Shown: positions 33,881-42,990 of the stretch, in pieces | How positions within the stretch are numbered: position 1 is the stretch's first letter | Layout of the letters: each line of letters begins with the position of its first letter | Origin: CAZCAC01 sp964496575 | Lineage (GTDB): Bacteria > Planctomycetota > UBA1135 > GCA-002686595 | Reading direction: 5' to 3' | NCBI GenBank assembly: GCA_964496575.1 | Contig: CAZCAC010000072.1 | Coordinates: forward strand, 1 to 43,062 | DNA length: 43,062 nucleotides | Program-made: the position numbers and the translations under genes | The notes under the pieces: model-generated | What the model was told of the DNA's origin: nothing | What the model saw: the letters and a program-made list of their open reading frames with translations, nothing else | Database searches by the model: none

Positions 33881-34207
33881 TGCAGCGTACTTCCACAACG
33901 ACGAATCGCCATCCGTGTCGAGACGCTGCTGATGGAGACCGAACGCATGAACGGTCTCTTCGTGAAGAAGCGATACTGCCGACCTGCCGACGAGATGAGG
34001 GATAGGAACTCCGGGTGTCTCTCCAACCGCAGGGGCCGACATCATGATCATCTTGTGCCTCGCCGTGGTCCGCCTGGAGCCACCTGAGTGCGCAGTTCGT
34101 GCCCCTGATGATCAGCGAGATCAGGACCCCATTGCCAACTTGATGTCACCTCGGGTGGGAGCGATCACTGTAGGGCAGCGAACCCGAGGGCTTAGCCAAC
34201 TTCGCGA
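33881..34207. other. 327-bp region between convergent genes
   Basis: No gene is seen. One hairpin, GAGACCG/CGGTCTC (33935-33941 and 33952-33958), lies 55 bases after the serine-hydrolase stop and could end its transcript. The rest has no recognised signal. Confidence 0.45.
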
Positions 34208-36508
34208 TCAATCCACCCTCGCCACCCTCTCCGGGTGCAGATGCTCCCGGAAGTACTCGCGCTCCGCCACGGAGATGTATTCCCCGCCGCTGCCCATCGA
34301 GTGGTCCGCCTGGGGCACGATGATCAGGTCGTGCTGCTTCCCGGCCTGGATCAAGGCGTGGGTCATCTTCATCGTCGTCGAGATCGGCGCGTTGACGTCG
34401 CTCGTGCCGTGGATCAGGAGCAGCTTGCCCCGCAGCTGGTCCGCGAGCTCGATGCTCGAAGCGGCTTCGTAGCCTTCGGGGTTGTGCTCCGGCGTGCCCA
34501 TGTAGCCCTCGATCGCCGCCGCCGCGTGGTCGTAGAGGTCGTAGACCGGCGCCGCCGCCACGCCCACGTGATAGACCTCCGGGTGAGTCACCATCGCGCG
34601 CACGGTCATGTATCCTCCCCACGATCCGCCGAAGATACCCACCCGGTCGAGATCGATGTACGGGCGCTCCGCCGCCAGCGCGTGCAGCGCCGCCGCGTGG
34701 TCGGGGATCTCGTTCTGGCCAAAACTCCGGTAGACGACGTCCTGGAAGGCCTTGCTGCGACCCGTGGTGCCGCGACCGTCGACGACCATCACCAGGAAGC
34801 CCAGCTCGGCGTAGGCCTGCGCCCGGATGCCGACGAAGTCGACGAAGGTGTGCGGCACCCAGGAGACGAACGGGCCGTTGTAGATGCTGTCCAGGATCGG
34901 GTACTTGCGTGACGGGTCGAAGTCGTGCGGCTTGAAGAGCAAGCCGTGCAGTGGCGTCGTGCCGTCCGCCGCGGGCACGATGAACTTCTCGGGAGGAGAC
35001 CAGCCGCTCTCCTCCAGGCCGCTGATGTCCGCCTCGGCGACCACGCACAAGAGCTCGCCATCGGCGCGGCGGTACTCGGTGCGCGGCGGGTGAAGCGGCG
35101 AGGAGAAGGTGTCGAGGAAGGTGTTCTTCGACGGCGAGAACAGAATCGCGTGCTCCCCGGGGCCCTCGGTCAGGCGCTGAAAGCCGCTGCCGTCGAGGTG
35201 AGCGCGGTAGAGGTGCGTCTCGTAGGGGTCCTTCTCGGCGTGCGCGGTGAAGTAGACCCAGCCCCGCTCCAGGTCGATCGCCTGGACCGCCTCGATCGGG
35301 AACTCGCCGCTCGTGACCTGTGCGAGCTCCTTCCCCGAAGAGTCGTACAGGTAGAGGTGGCGCCAGCCCGAACGATCGGAGCGCCACAGGAAGCGCTCGT
35401 CGTCCCCGACGTCGGTGAGGAGTCCCGCCATGGTGACCAGGAGCTCCAGCCCGCCGATGAAGGTCTCGCTGGTCTCGGTCAGCACCACTCGCGACTCGCC
35501 CGTCTGCGGATTCGCGGCGAGCACCTCGAGCTTCTGGAACTCACGGTGCAGCCGGAAGAGGACCAGCTCCGAGCCGTCCTCGCGCCAGCCGATCGGAAAG
35601 ACGTACTCGTCCTCGCGCCCCGTACCCTCCACTCGCGTTCGATCGCCCGACTCCACCTCGATGATCCAGACCTCGCTGAGCGGCACCGCCTGACCGGAGC
35701 GTGAATACGGGAAGAACTCGATCTCCTCGGTGGCCTGCAGCCAGTCGATCACCGGCAGCTTGGGGACCTCGCGCGAGTCGCTGCGCGTGGCGGCGATCCG
35801 TTTCCCGTCGGACGACCAGACGCCGCCGCCCCACTCGAGGTCCTCCTCCCCGTCCTCGGTCAGCGGCGTGACCTCGTCCTCCTCCCCGTCCTCGGTCAGC
35901 GGCGTGACCTCGTCGTTCTCCACGTGACGCAGGGAGAGGTTGTTCTCCTCGGCGCGCAGCAGCACCTCACCGTCGGGAGAGGGCACCTCCCGGATCGCCT
36001 CCGCCCCGACGGTGAAACCCGCACGCAGGGTCTGTGGCCTGGCGCGCTGCTCCCGCTCGACCTCCTCCTCGGGCACCTCGGTCAACGAGTAGTCGGCGAG
36101 GCGCAGGTCGTAGACGCTTCGCTTGATCTTGAACCGAACCGTCTCGCCCTCGTCGCGAAAGGTGAAGCTGCCAAAGGGAATTCCCTCGCCGCGCGGGGCC
36201 CTGCCCGTCGCCTCCTCGATCGCCGCACGCACGCGTTCCCGATCGAAGAGCGGCCGCGGACCCTCGCCGTCGGGGCGCTGCACCAGGAAGACCCGGTCCT
36301 TCAGCCCACCCTCGGAGTACCAGAAGCTCTCGCCGTCCGGCATCCAGTTCGGGGTGATCGTTCCGCCCTCGATGTGAGCGGTGAACCGCATGGCGCGCTG
36401 GAAGTGCTCCAGCCGGACGTCCTTCTCCTCCTCGACCGGCGTGGAGGTGGCGAGGGCCGAGGCCAGAGGCAGGACGAGGAGCGAGACGAGCAGGGTGAGG
36501 TGGCGCAT
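34208..36508 (-). CDS. S9-family peptidase, dipeptidyl-peptidase IV type
   Basis: This is a 766-residue exported serine peptidase that would remove dipeptides from peptide N-termini or cut oligopeptides. ATG 36508 starts a signal peptide (L-T-L-L-V-S-L-L-V-L-P-L-A-S-A). Residues about 70-480 are the DPP IV beta-propeller and about 510-766 the alpha/beta-hydrolase. The triad is visible: S629 in G-G-S-W-G-G-Y, D704 in G-T-S-D-V-N-A-P and H736 in Q-A-D-H-S-M-G. The propeller contains a perfect 12-residue tandem repeat (E-V-T-P-L-T-E-D-G-E-E-D twice) from a 36-bp duplication. It is divergent from the second S9 peptidase with 178 bases between starts, so a shared promoter region is likely. Confidence 0.92.
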   Translation of the reverse strand: MRHLTLLVSLLVLPLASALATSTPVEEEKDVRLEHFQRAMRFTAHIEGGTITPNWMPDGESFWYSEGGLKDRVFLVQRPDGEGPRPLFDRERVRAAIEEATGRAPRGEGIPFGSFTFRDEGETVRFKIKRSVYDLRLADYSLTEVPEEEVEREQRARPQTLRAGFTVGAEAIREVPSPDGEVLLRAEENNLSLRHVENDEVTPLTEDGEEDEVTPLTEDGEEDLEWGGGVWSSDGKRIAATRSDSREVPKLPVIDWLQATEEIEFFPYSRSGQAVPLSEVWIIEVESGDRTRVEGTGREDEYVFPIGWREDGSELVLFRLHREFQKLEVLAANPQTGESRVVLTETSETFIGGLELLVTMAGLLTDVGDDERFLWRSDRSGWRHLYLYDSSGKELAQVTSGEFPIEAVQAIDLERGWVYFTAHAEKDPYETHLYRAHLDGSGFQRLTEGPGEHAILFSPSKNTFLDTFSSPLHPPRTEYRRADGELLCVVAEADISGLEESGWSPPEKFIVPAADGTTPLHGLLFKPHDFDPSRKYPILDSIYNGPFVSWVPHTFVDFVGIRAQAYAELGFLVMVVDGRGTTGRSKAFQDVVYRSFGQNEIPDHAAALHALAAERPYIDLDRVGIFGGSWGGYMTVRAMVTHPEVYHVGVAAAPVYDLYDHAAAAIEGYMGTPEHNPEGYEAASSIELADQLRGKLLLIHGTSDVNAPISTTMKMTHALIQAGKQHDLIIVPQADHSMGSGGEYISVAEREYFREHLHPERVARVD
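35841..35912 (-). repeat. Perfect 36-bp tandem duplication inside the S9 peptidase gene
   Basis: Bases 35841-35876 and 35877-35912 are identical. The unit keeps frame and duplicates 12 acidic residues in the propeller, probably in a loop. The perfect identity suggests a recent event or a slippage-prone site, and an assembly artefact is possible. Confidence 0.85.
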
Positions 36509-36686
36509 CGGGATCGGGGTCGGGTCAGGGCCGGGGAGCCGGTGAGTTCGGTATTGCGTGCGTATATCCTCGCGGACGGGACCGCAATGCAACAGGGTCT
36601 GAACCCCGTGGCGGGAGGGGACCGATACATTGGAGTGCGAGGGCGACCCGCCCACCTTTTCGAGAACCCCTGCTGTGATCGACCCC

Positions 36687-39600
36687 ATGCTGCTCTCCCC
36701 GCTCTCGGTGGCCATTCTGGCCGTATCGTTCATCGCTCCGCCGTTCCTCGTCCAGGAGGAGGGCTCCGAGAAGGGCTCGGCTCCCCCCGCCGCGGCGGAG
36801 AAGCGCCCCGTCGTTCCCGCCGACTACGCGAAGTGGGAGTCGCTCCGCGGCGGTGAGCTCTCCCCCGACGGCCGCTGGCTGGCCTACGACGTGCGGCGCG
36901 TCGATGGAGATCGCGAGCTGCGGCTGCGCATGCTCGCGACCGACTCGAAGGAGGTCTTCGAGCACGCCTCGGGCGCCGAGTTCTCGGCGGACAGCAAGTG
37001 GCTCGCCTTCCGCATCGGCGTCTCGAAGAAGGAGCGGGAGAAGCTGCAGAAGAGCAAGAAGCCGCTCCGCTCCGACCTGGGGCTGCACGACCTGGTGACC
37101 GGGGAGACGACCGAGGTGGAAGATGTCGCCTCGTTCGGCTTCAGCGACGACGGCGCCTACCTGATCATGCGCCGTCATCCGATCGAGGGGCGCAAGAGCC
37201 GCGGCGTGGACATCATCGTCCGTGACCTGGCGACCGGGATCGACACGAACTTCGGCAACGTCGGCAGCTACGAGTGGAACGACGACGGCACGCTGCTGGC
37301 GATGATCATTGACGCCGAGGACAAGGCGGGCAATGGCGTGCGCGTGTACGATGCGAAGACCGGCCTGCTGAGGACGCTCGTATCGGCGGATGAGAAGTAC
37401 ACGGCGCTGACCTGGCGCGAGGACGCCGCGGACCTCGCCGTGCTCGAGGTGAAGTCCAAGAAGGAGGTGGAGGAGGACGAGAAGGGGAAGAAGGGCAAGG
37501 GCGAGAACAAGGAAGCAGCGAAACCGGAGAAGAAGGACGAGGAGCCGACTCACCTCGTGCTCAGCTGGCGCGGGCTCGACTCGAAGAAGCCGAAGGCCCG
37601 CGTCTACGACCCTGACGAGGACGAGGGCTTCCCCGAAGGGATGCGGATCGTCGACAGCGCGAGATTGCAGTGGGCGGACGACGGCTCGGCGCTCTTCTTC
37701 GGGCTGAAGGAGCGTGAGGGGGACGAGGAGGACGAGGAGGAGAAACCGAAGGCCCCGGATAAGGAGAAGTCCGAGGGCGACGCCGGCAAGCAGGAGAAGG
37801 AAGAAGGGAAGGACGAGAAGGACGAGAAGGAGAAGCCCGCCCCGGAGGAAGGCGCCGAGAAGAAGCCCGAGAAGGCCGCCAAGGAGAAGGGGAAGGAGAA
37901 GAAGAAGGGCGAGGAGAAGGACGCCGGGGAGGAGACCAAGTCCCTTCGAGAGACGCTGAGGGACCCCGCCGGGGTCGACGTGTGGCACGCCAAGGACATC
38001 GACATCATCCCCCGGCAGAAGAAGACGGCCCCCCGCGACGAGCGCAAGAGTCACCTCGCCGCGCTCTGGCTCGACGAGCGGGGACTGGTGCAGCTCGGGA
38101 ACGAGCTGACCGAGGACGTGCTGCTGCTCGACGGTCAGAAGCACGCGGTGGGCAGCGACAACACTCCTTACGAGGAGGAGAAGCGCTACGGTCCCACGGT
38201 CGACGATCTGTACCTCATCGACGTCGCGACCGGCAAGCGCTCGAAGATCGCCGAACGGATCAAGTACCAGCTCGGCTCGGGACCGGGCGGCCGGTACTTC
38301 CTCTACCTCAAGGACGGACACTGCTGGAGCTTCGAGGTCGCGAGCGGGGAGCACCGCAACCTGACCGGCGCGCTCGAGACTCCATTCGTCGACGTGGAGG
38401 ACAGCAGCCTGACCGACGAGAAGCGTCCCTACGGCGTCGGCGGCTGGCTGAAGGGCGGGGCCAGCGTGCTGCTCTACGACGAGTTCGACATCTGGTACTT
38501 CCGGGCCGACGGCTCCACCCGCGTGCGCTTGACCCGCGGCGCCGAGAAGCAGATCCGCCACCGGCGGGTGATCCTCGACCGCGAGAAGGAGAAGGACGGC
38601 ATCGACGCCAGCCAGGACGTGTACCTCTCCCTCTACGGCGATCGCACCAAGAGGTCGGGCTACGCCCGGCTGGTCGAGGCGGAGCTGCCCGAGGTGTTGA
38701 TCTACGAGGACGCCTCGATTCGCGGGCTGGTCAAGGCGGAGGACGCGGAGATCTACTGCTGGGTCGAGATGGCCTTCGACGACTCGCCGGACATCTTCGT
38801 CGGCGGGCCAGACCTCGCGAAGCCGCGGCAGGCGACCGCGACCAACCCCTTCCAGGACGACTACCTTTGGGGGCACACCGAGCTGATCGACTACACGAGC
38901 ACGACCGGCGTCGAGTTGCAGGGAGCGCTCGCCTATCCGGCCGGGTACGAGGAAGGGAAGAAGTACCCGATGATCGTCTACATCTACGAGGAGCTCTCCC
39001 AGACGCTGCACTCGTACGGCTCTCCCTCGGAGACGCACCCGTACAACACGAGCGTCTTCACCGCGGAAGGTTACTTCGTGCTGCGTCCGGACATCGTCTA
39101 CCGGCCGCAGAACCCCGGCGTCTCGTCGGTGGAGTGCGTCGTGCCGGCGGTCGAGAAGGTCATCGCTATGGGCAGCGTCGATCCGGCCAAGGTCGGGATC
39201 GTCGGCCACTCGTGGGGCGCGTACCAGACAGCGTTCCTGGTCACCCACTGCGACACCTTCGCGGCCGGAGTCGCGGGCGCGCCGCTGACCAACATGATGA
39301 GCATGTCCGGCAGCGTCTACTGGAACTCCGGCATGCCCGACGGCTGGATCTTCCACGAGAGCCAGGGGCGGATGGACCGGCCCTTCTGGCGCGACGTCGA
39401 GACCTACATCAAGAACTCGCCGATCTTCGGGATCGAGAAGATGGAGGCTCCGCTCCTGATCGCGTTCGGCGACGAGGACGGGGCGGTCGACTGGAACCAG
39501 GGCGTCGAGATGTACAACGCCGCGCGCCTGGCGCAGAAGCAGCTGGTGATGCTCGTCTACGAGGGCGAGAACCACGGGCTCTCCGAGGAGCCGAACCAGG

Positions 39601-39743
39601 TCGACTACCACTACCGCGTCAAGGAGTGGTTCGGGCACTACCTCAAGGGCGAAGACGCACCCGAGTGGATCACCGACGGGACGAGCTATCTCGATCGCAA
39701 GAAGGAGATCGAGAAGATGAAGGAGAAGAAGGGGAAGAAGTAG
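36687..39743 (+). CDS. S9-family peptidase (prolyl-oligopeptidase superfamily) with Lys/Glu-rich insertions
   Basis: This is a 1,018-residue exported serine peptidase. ATG 36687 starts a hydrophobic signal (L-L-S-P-L-S-V-A-I-L-A-V-S-F-I-A). A WD40/TolB-like propeller (about 45-700) with repeats such as L-S-P-D-G-R-W-L-A-Y is interrupted by two highly charged tracts (about 256-288 and 342-418) of K-E-K-G-K-E type. The hydrolase domain (about 735-1000) has S842 in G-H-S-W-G-A-Y-Q, D931 in G-D-E-D-G-A-V-D and H963 in E-N-H-G-L-S, so it should be active. Relatives usually lack such long charged inserts, which are probably disordered loops. It is divergent from the other S9 gene and followed after 46 bases by the glycosidase gene, perhaps co-transcribed. 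Confidence 0.9.
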   Translation: MLLSPLSVAILAVSFIAPPFLVQEEGSEKGSAPPAAAEKRPVVPADYAKWESLRGGELSPDGRWLAYDVRRVDGDRELRLRMLATDSKEVFEHASGAEFSADSKWLAFRIGVSKKEREKLQKSKKPLRSDLGLHDLVTGETTEVEDVASFGFSDDGAYLIMRRHPIEGRKSRGVDIIVRDLATGIDTNFGNVGSYEWNDDGTLLAMIIDAEDKAGNGVRVYDAKTGLLRTLVSADEKYTALTWREDAADLAVLEVKSKKEVEEDEKGKKGKGENKEAAKPEKKDEEPTHLVLSWRGLDSKKPKARVYDPDEDEGFPEGMRIVDSARLQWADDGSALFFGLKEREGDEEDEEEKPKAPDKEKSEGDAGKQEKEEGKDEKDEKEKPAPEEGAEKKPEKAAKEKGKEKKKGEEKDAGEETKSLRETLRDPAGVDVWHAKDIDIIPRQKKTAPRDERKSHLAALWLDERGLVQLGNELTEDVLLLDGQKHAVGSDNTPYEEEKRYGPTVDDLYLIDVATGKRSKIAERIKYQLGSGPGGRYFLYLKDGHCWSFEVASGEHRNLTGALETPFVDVEDSSLTDEKRPYGVGGWLKGGASVLLYDEFDIWYFRADGSTRVRLTRGAEKQIRHRRVILDREKEKDGIDASQDVYLSLYGDRTKRSGYARLVEAELPEVLIYEDASIRGLVKAEDAEIYCWVEMAFDDSPDIFVGGPDLAKPRQATATNPFQDDYLWGHTELIDYTSTTGVELQGALAYPAGYEEGKKYPMIVYIYEELSQTLHSYGSPSETHPYNTSVFTAEGYFVLRPDIVYRPQNPGVSSVECVVPAVEKVIAMGSVDPAKVGIVGHSWGAYQTAFLVTHCDTFAAGVAGAPLTNMMSMSGSVYWNSGMPDGWIFHESQGRMDRPFWRDVETYIKNSPIFGIEKMEAPLLIAFGDEDGAVDWNQGVEMYNAARLAQKQLVMLVYEGENHGLSEEPNQVDYHYRVKEWFGHYLKGEDAPEWITDGTSYLDRKKEIEKMKEKKGKK

Positions 39744-39789
39744 CGCGTGACCGCCGCGGTTTCCTCTCCGGCGGTCGAGGAGTTACCCG

Positions 39790-42700
39790 ATGTCGAACAG
39801 CAGCGCTTCTCGTGGATGTGATGGCGGCGGCGGTGAGCCGAGTCGCCGCGACTTCCTGGCCGCCTCGGGCACGGCTGGCCTGACCCTCTTCGGCGGGCGG
39901 GCCCTGGCGGGACCCTTCACCCTCCAGGACGGCTTTCCGATCCCGGCCGACAAGAAGCTCGATCCCGCCTGGGTGAGCTCGCTCCTCGCGCGCGGGGAGC
40001 CGGAGATCTACTCCGGGAAGGAGCTGGAGTTCATCGGCTTGCCCGTGGGTGGTCTTTTTGCCGGAACGGTGTACCTCGGCGGCGACGGGAAGCTGTGGAA
40101 CTGGGACATCTTCAACGAGCACCACGAGGGCTGCGTGCCGCGCGGCCGCGTCGACTTCCGCGGCGCTTCGTTGCGCGAGCGGGACGGCGCCAACTACGTC
40201 GATCCGCCGACGCAGCGGGCGCCCTTCGAGCTCGGCGCGGTCGCCGAGATCGGCGGGGAGCGGAGGCACCTGGACCGGCGCGGCTGGACCGGCGCGCGCT
40301 TCCGCGGCGAGTACCCGGTCGGAACGGTCGAGTACCCGGCGACCGATTGGCCTCTCCACACGCGCCTGGAGGCGTTCAGTCCCTTCGTCCCGCTCGACGT
40401 CGAGCGCTCGTCGTACCCGGCGACTGTGCTGCGCTACACGCTGACCAACGAGAGTGAAGAGCTCGTCACGTGTCGCCTGACGCTGGAGTTCCAGAACCCG
40501 GTGCTGGTCAAGAGCCGCGCCTCGCATGCCCGGATGATGAAGCTATCGGCCGCCGACGGCTCGAGCGGCTCGTGCGCGGCGATCTTCTGCTCGGCGTCGC
40601 CCCCTGCCGTGGAGGAGTCGCCCGCGCGGCCCGCCGTCGTCTTCGAGGACTTCGAGTCGGGCACCTACGACGGCTGGGAGGTCGAGGGAACCGCGTTCGG
40701 CAAGACGCCACTACACGAGATCGACGTCGCGCTCTACCAGGGCGAGATGAACCAGGAAGGCGAGCGCCTCGTCAACTCGCACCAGACCCGCAACGACGAG
40801 GACGTGCGCGCCGGCGACCAGCACACCGGCACGCTGACCAGCCGCCCCTTCACGATCATCCGGCGGCACATCAACTTCCGCATCGGTGGTGGAGCGCACC
40901 AGGGCAGGACCTGCCTCAACCTCCTCGTCGACGGGGAGGTGGTGCGCACGGCGACCGGCCGCAACGCGAACCGGATGCACTTCGATTCCTTCGACGTGAC
41001 CGACCTCGAGGGGCGGGAGGCACGCCTTCAGGTGGTCGACGCCGAGTCGGGCGGCTGGGGCAACATCGGCATCGACGAGATCGTCTTCAGCGATACGCCG
41101 CGCACCGAAAGTGAGCCTGAGAAGCTCCCCGACTTCGGCTCCTTCTGCGTAGCGCTCGACGGGTCCGCCGAGCTCATCGAGCCGGCAGAGGATCCCGACG
41201 CCCTCTCGCGACTGGGGCGGAGCGTGGAGCTCGCGCCGGGTGAGTCCGAGACGGTCACTTTCCTCATCGCCTGGTACTTCCCCAACCTGCAGATCCCCGG
41301 CCTGCCCGGCGTTCGCCGCTGGTACGCGAGCCGCTGGGCCGATGCGTTCGCGGTGGCGCGCTCCCTGCACGCCGCGCTGGAGGAGCTGACCCAGCAGACG
41401 CTGCGCTGGCGCGACACCTGGTACGACTCGACGCTGCCGTGGTGGCTGCTCGATCGCACCTTCGTCCCGACAGCCACGCTGGCGACCAACACCTGCCACC
41501 GCTTCGAGGACGGCCGTTTCTGGTTCTGGGAGGGGATCGGCTGCTGTGCCGGCACCTGCACGCACGTCTGGGGCTACGCCCAGGCGACGGGGCGGATCTT
41601 CCCCGAGGTCGAGCGCTACCTGCGCGAGGAGATCGACTTCGGCCGCGCCTTCCACGGGGACAGCGGAGCGATCGACTACCGCGCGGAATTCGGCCGCCAC
41701 GTCGCGCACGACGGCCAGTGCGGCTGCATCCTGCGTGCGTATCGGGAGCACCTGATGTCCGGGAACGACCACTACCTGGCCCGGATGTGGCCGCGGATCA
41801 AGCGCGCGGTCGAGTACATGATCGCCGAGGATCGAGACGGCAACGGCCTGCTCGAGGGCGCGCAGTACAACACCCTCGACGCGTCGTGGTATGGCCCGAT
41901 GGCCTGGCTGAGCTCGCTCTACCTCGCGGCGGTGGCGGCCGGACGGGCGATGGCGCTGGAGGTCGGTGATGTCGAATTCGCCGTGTTGTGCAGCAGGAAT
42001 CTCGAAACGGGATCAACAGAGCTCACCCGCCAGCTCTTCAACGGCGAGTACTTCATCCACGTCCCCGACCCCGAGCACCCCGAGGCGAACAGCACCAACG
42101 ATGGCTGCCACATCGACCAGGTCTACGGTCAGGCGTGGGCTCACCAGGTCGGCCTGGGTCGGATCTTGCCGGAGAAGGAGACGGTCTCCGCGCTGTGCTC
42201 CTTGTGGAAGTACAGCTTCGCGCCCGACATCGGCGTCTACCGCGACTGGATGAAGGTGATCCAGGGGGGCCGCTGGTACGCGGTTCCCGGCGAAGCGGGG
42301 CTCCTGATGTGCACGTTCCCGAAAGGTGGCGAAGAGAGAGCCACCGGCGCGGGCAACAGCGCCTGGGCGGCGATGTACATGAACGAGTGCATGACCGGCT
42401 TCGAGTACCAGGTCGCCGCGCACATGGTCTGGGAGAACCTGGTCGAGGAGGGACTGGCGGTCACGCGAGCGATCCACGACCGCTACCACGCCTCACGCCG
42501 CAACCCCTACAACGAGATCGAGTGCTCCGACCACTACGGCCGCGCGATGTCGGTCTACGGCGTGTTCGTGGCCGCCTGCGGCTGGGAGTACCACGGACCG
42601 CGGGGCTTCCTCGCATTCTCCCCGCGAATCGGCCCGGAGGACTTCCGCGCTCCCTTCACCTCCGCGGAGGGGTGGGGGACGATCGGCCAGCGGAGGAGTG

Positions 42701-42924
42701 GGGGAGAGCAGCGCAACTGGATCACCGTGCGCCACGGTCTCCTGTGGGTGGGGGAGATCGCGATCGATCTCGTCGAGGGCCTCGTCCCGAAGCAGATACG
42801 GGCCACTCTCGACGAGGAGGAGATCCCGCTGGAGTCCAGGCTGGACGGGACTCGGCTTTGGGTGAAGCTCGAGTCCCTGGTCAGGATCGAGGCCGGGGTG
42901 ACCCTGGTGTTGCGGGTCGCCTAG
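39790..42924 (+). CDS. GH116-family (GBA2-like) glycosidase with Tat signal and inserted beta-sandwich domain
   Basis: This is a 1,044-residue protein. The N-terminus has a Tat motif (S-R-R-D-F-L-A-A-S-G-T-A-G-L), so it is exported folded. The N-terminal GH116/GBA2 sandwich (about 50-275: I-G-L-P-V-G-G-L-F-A-G) is interrupted at about 279-437 by a module of the type found at the end of GH32 enzymes (F-E-S-G-T-Y-D-G-W, L-T-S-R-P-F-T-I, G-G-W-G-N-I-G-I-D-E-I-V-F). The (alpha/alpha)6 catalytic domain follows (about 530-960), with T-C-T-H-V-W-G-Y and D-R-D-G-N-G-L-L-E-G. By analogy D697 in N-T-L-D-A-S-W-Y is the candidate general acid; I did not place the nucleophile. Family members cleave beta-glucosides or related links, but the substrate here is unknown. 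Confidence 0.88.
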   Translation: MSNSSASRGCDGGGGEPSRRDFLAASGTAGLTLFGGRALAGPFTLQDGFPIPADKKLDPAWVSSLLARGEPEIYSGKELEFIGLPVGGLFAGTVYLGGDGKLWNWDIFNEHHEGCVPRGRVDFRGASLRERDGANYVDPPTQRAPFELGAVAEIGGERRHLDRRGWTGARFRGEYPVGTVEYPATDWPLHTRLEAFSPFVPLDVERSSYPATVLRYTLTNESEELVTCRLTLEFQNPVLVKSRASHARMMKLSAADGSSGSCAAIFCSASPPAVEESPARPAVVFEDFESGTYDGWEVEGTAFGKTPLHEIDVALYQGEMNQEGERLVNSHQTRNDEDVRAGDQHTGTLTSRPFTIIRRHINFRIGGGAHQGRTCLNLLVDGEVVRTATGRNANRMHFDSFDVTDLEGREARLQVVDAESGGWGNIGIDEIVFSDTPRTESEPEKLPDFGSFCVALDGSAELIEPAEDPDALSRLGRSVELAPGESETVTFLIAWYFPNLQIPGLPGVRRWYASRWADAFAVARSLHAALEELTQQTLRWRDTWYDSTLPWWLLDRTFVPTATLATNTCHRFEDGRFWFWEGIGCCAGTCTHVWGYAQATGRIFPEVERYLREEIDFGRAFHGDSGAIDYRAEFGRHVAHDGQCGCILRAYREHLMSGNDHYLARMWPRIKRAVEYMIAEDRDGNGLLEGAQYNTLDASWYGPMAWLSSLYLAAVAAGRAMALEVGDVEFAVLCSRNLETGSTELTRQLFNGEYFIHVPDPEHPEANSTNDGCHIDQVYGQAWAHQVGLGRILPEKETVSALCSLWKYSFAPDIGVYRDWMKVIQGGRWYAVPGEAGLLMCTFPKGGEERATGAGNSAWAAMYMNECMTGFEYQVAAHMVWENLVEEGLAVTRAIHDRYHASRRNPYNEIECSDHYGRAMSVYGVFVAACGWEYHGPRGFLAFSPRIGPEDFRAPFTSAEGWGTIGQRRSGGEQRNWITVRHGLLWVGEIAIDLVEGLVPKQIRATLDEEEIPLESRLDGTRLWVKLESLVRIEAGVTLVLRVA

Positions 42925-42990
42925 CCATGTCCATGGAAGGCAGCGGGGGAGAAGGTCGTCTCGGCCCACCTGAAAGCAATACCAGGCAGA

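Noticed and set aside
36525..39638. A 1,037-codon minus-strand open frame opposite the second S9 peptidase
   Set aside because: It mirrors the coding strand codon by codon, is extremely Val/Leu/Arg-rich and has no recognisable family. The plus strand has a complete catalytic triad.
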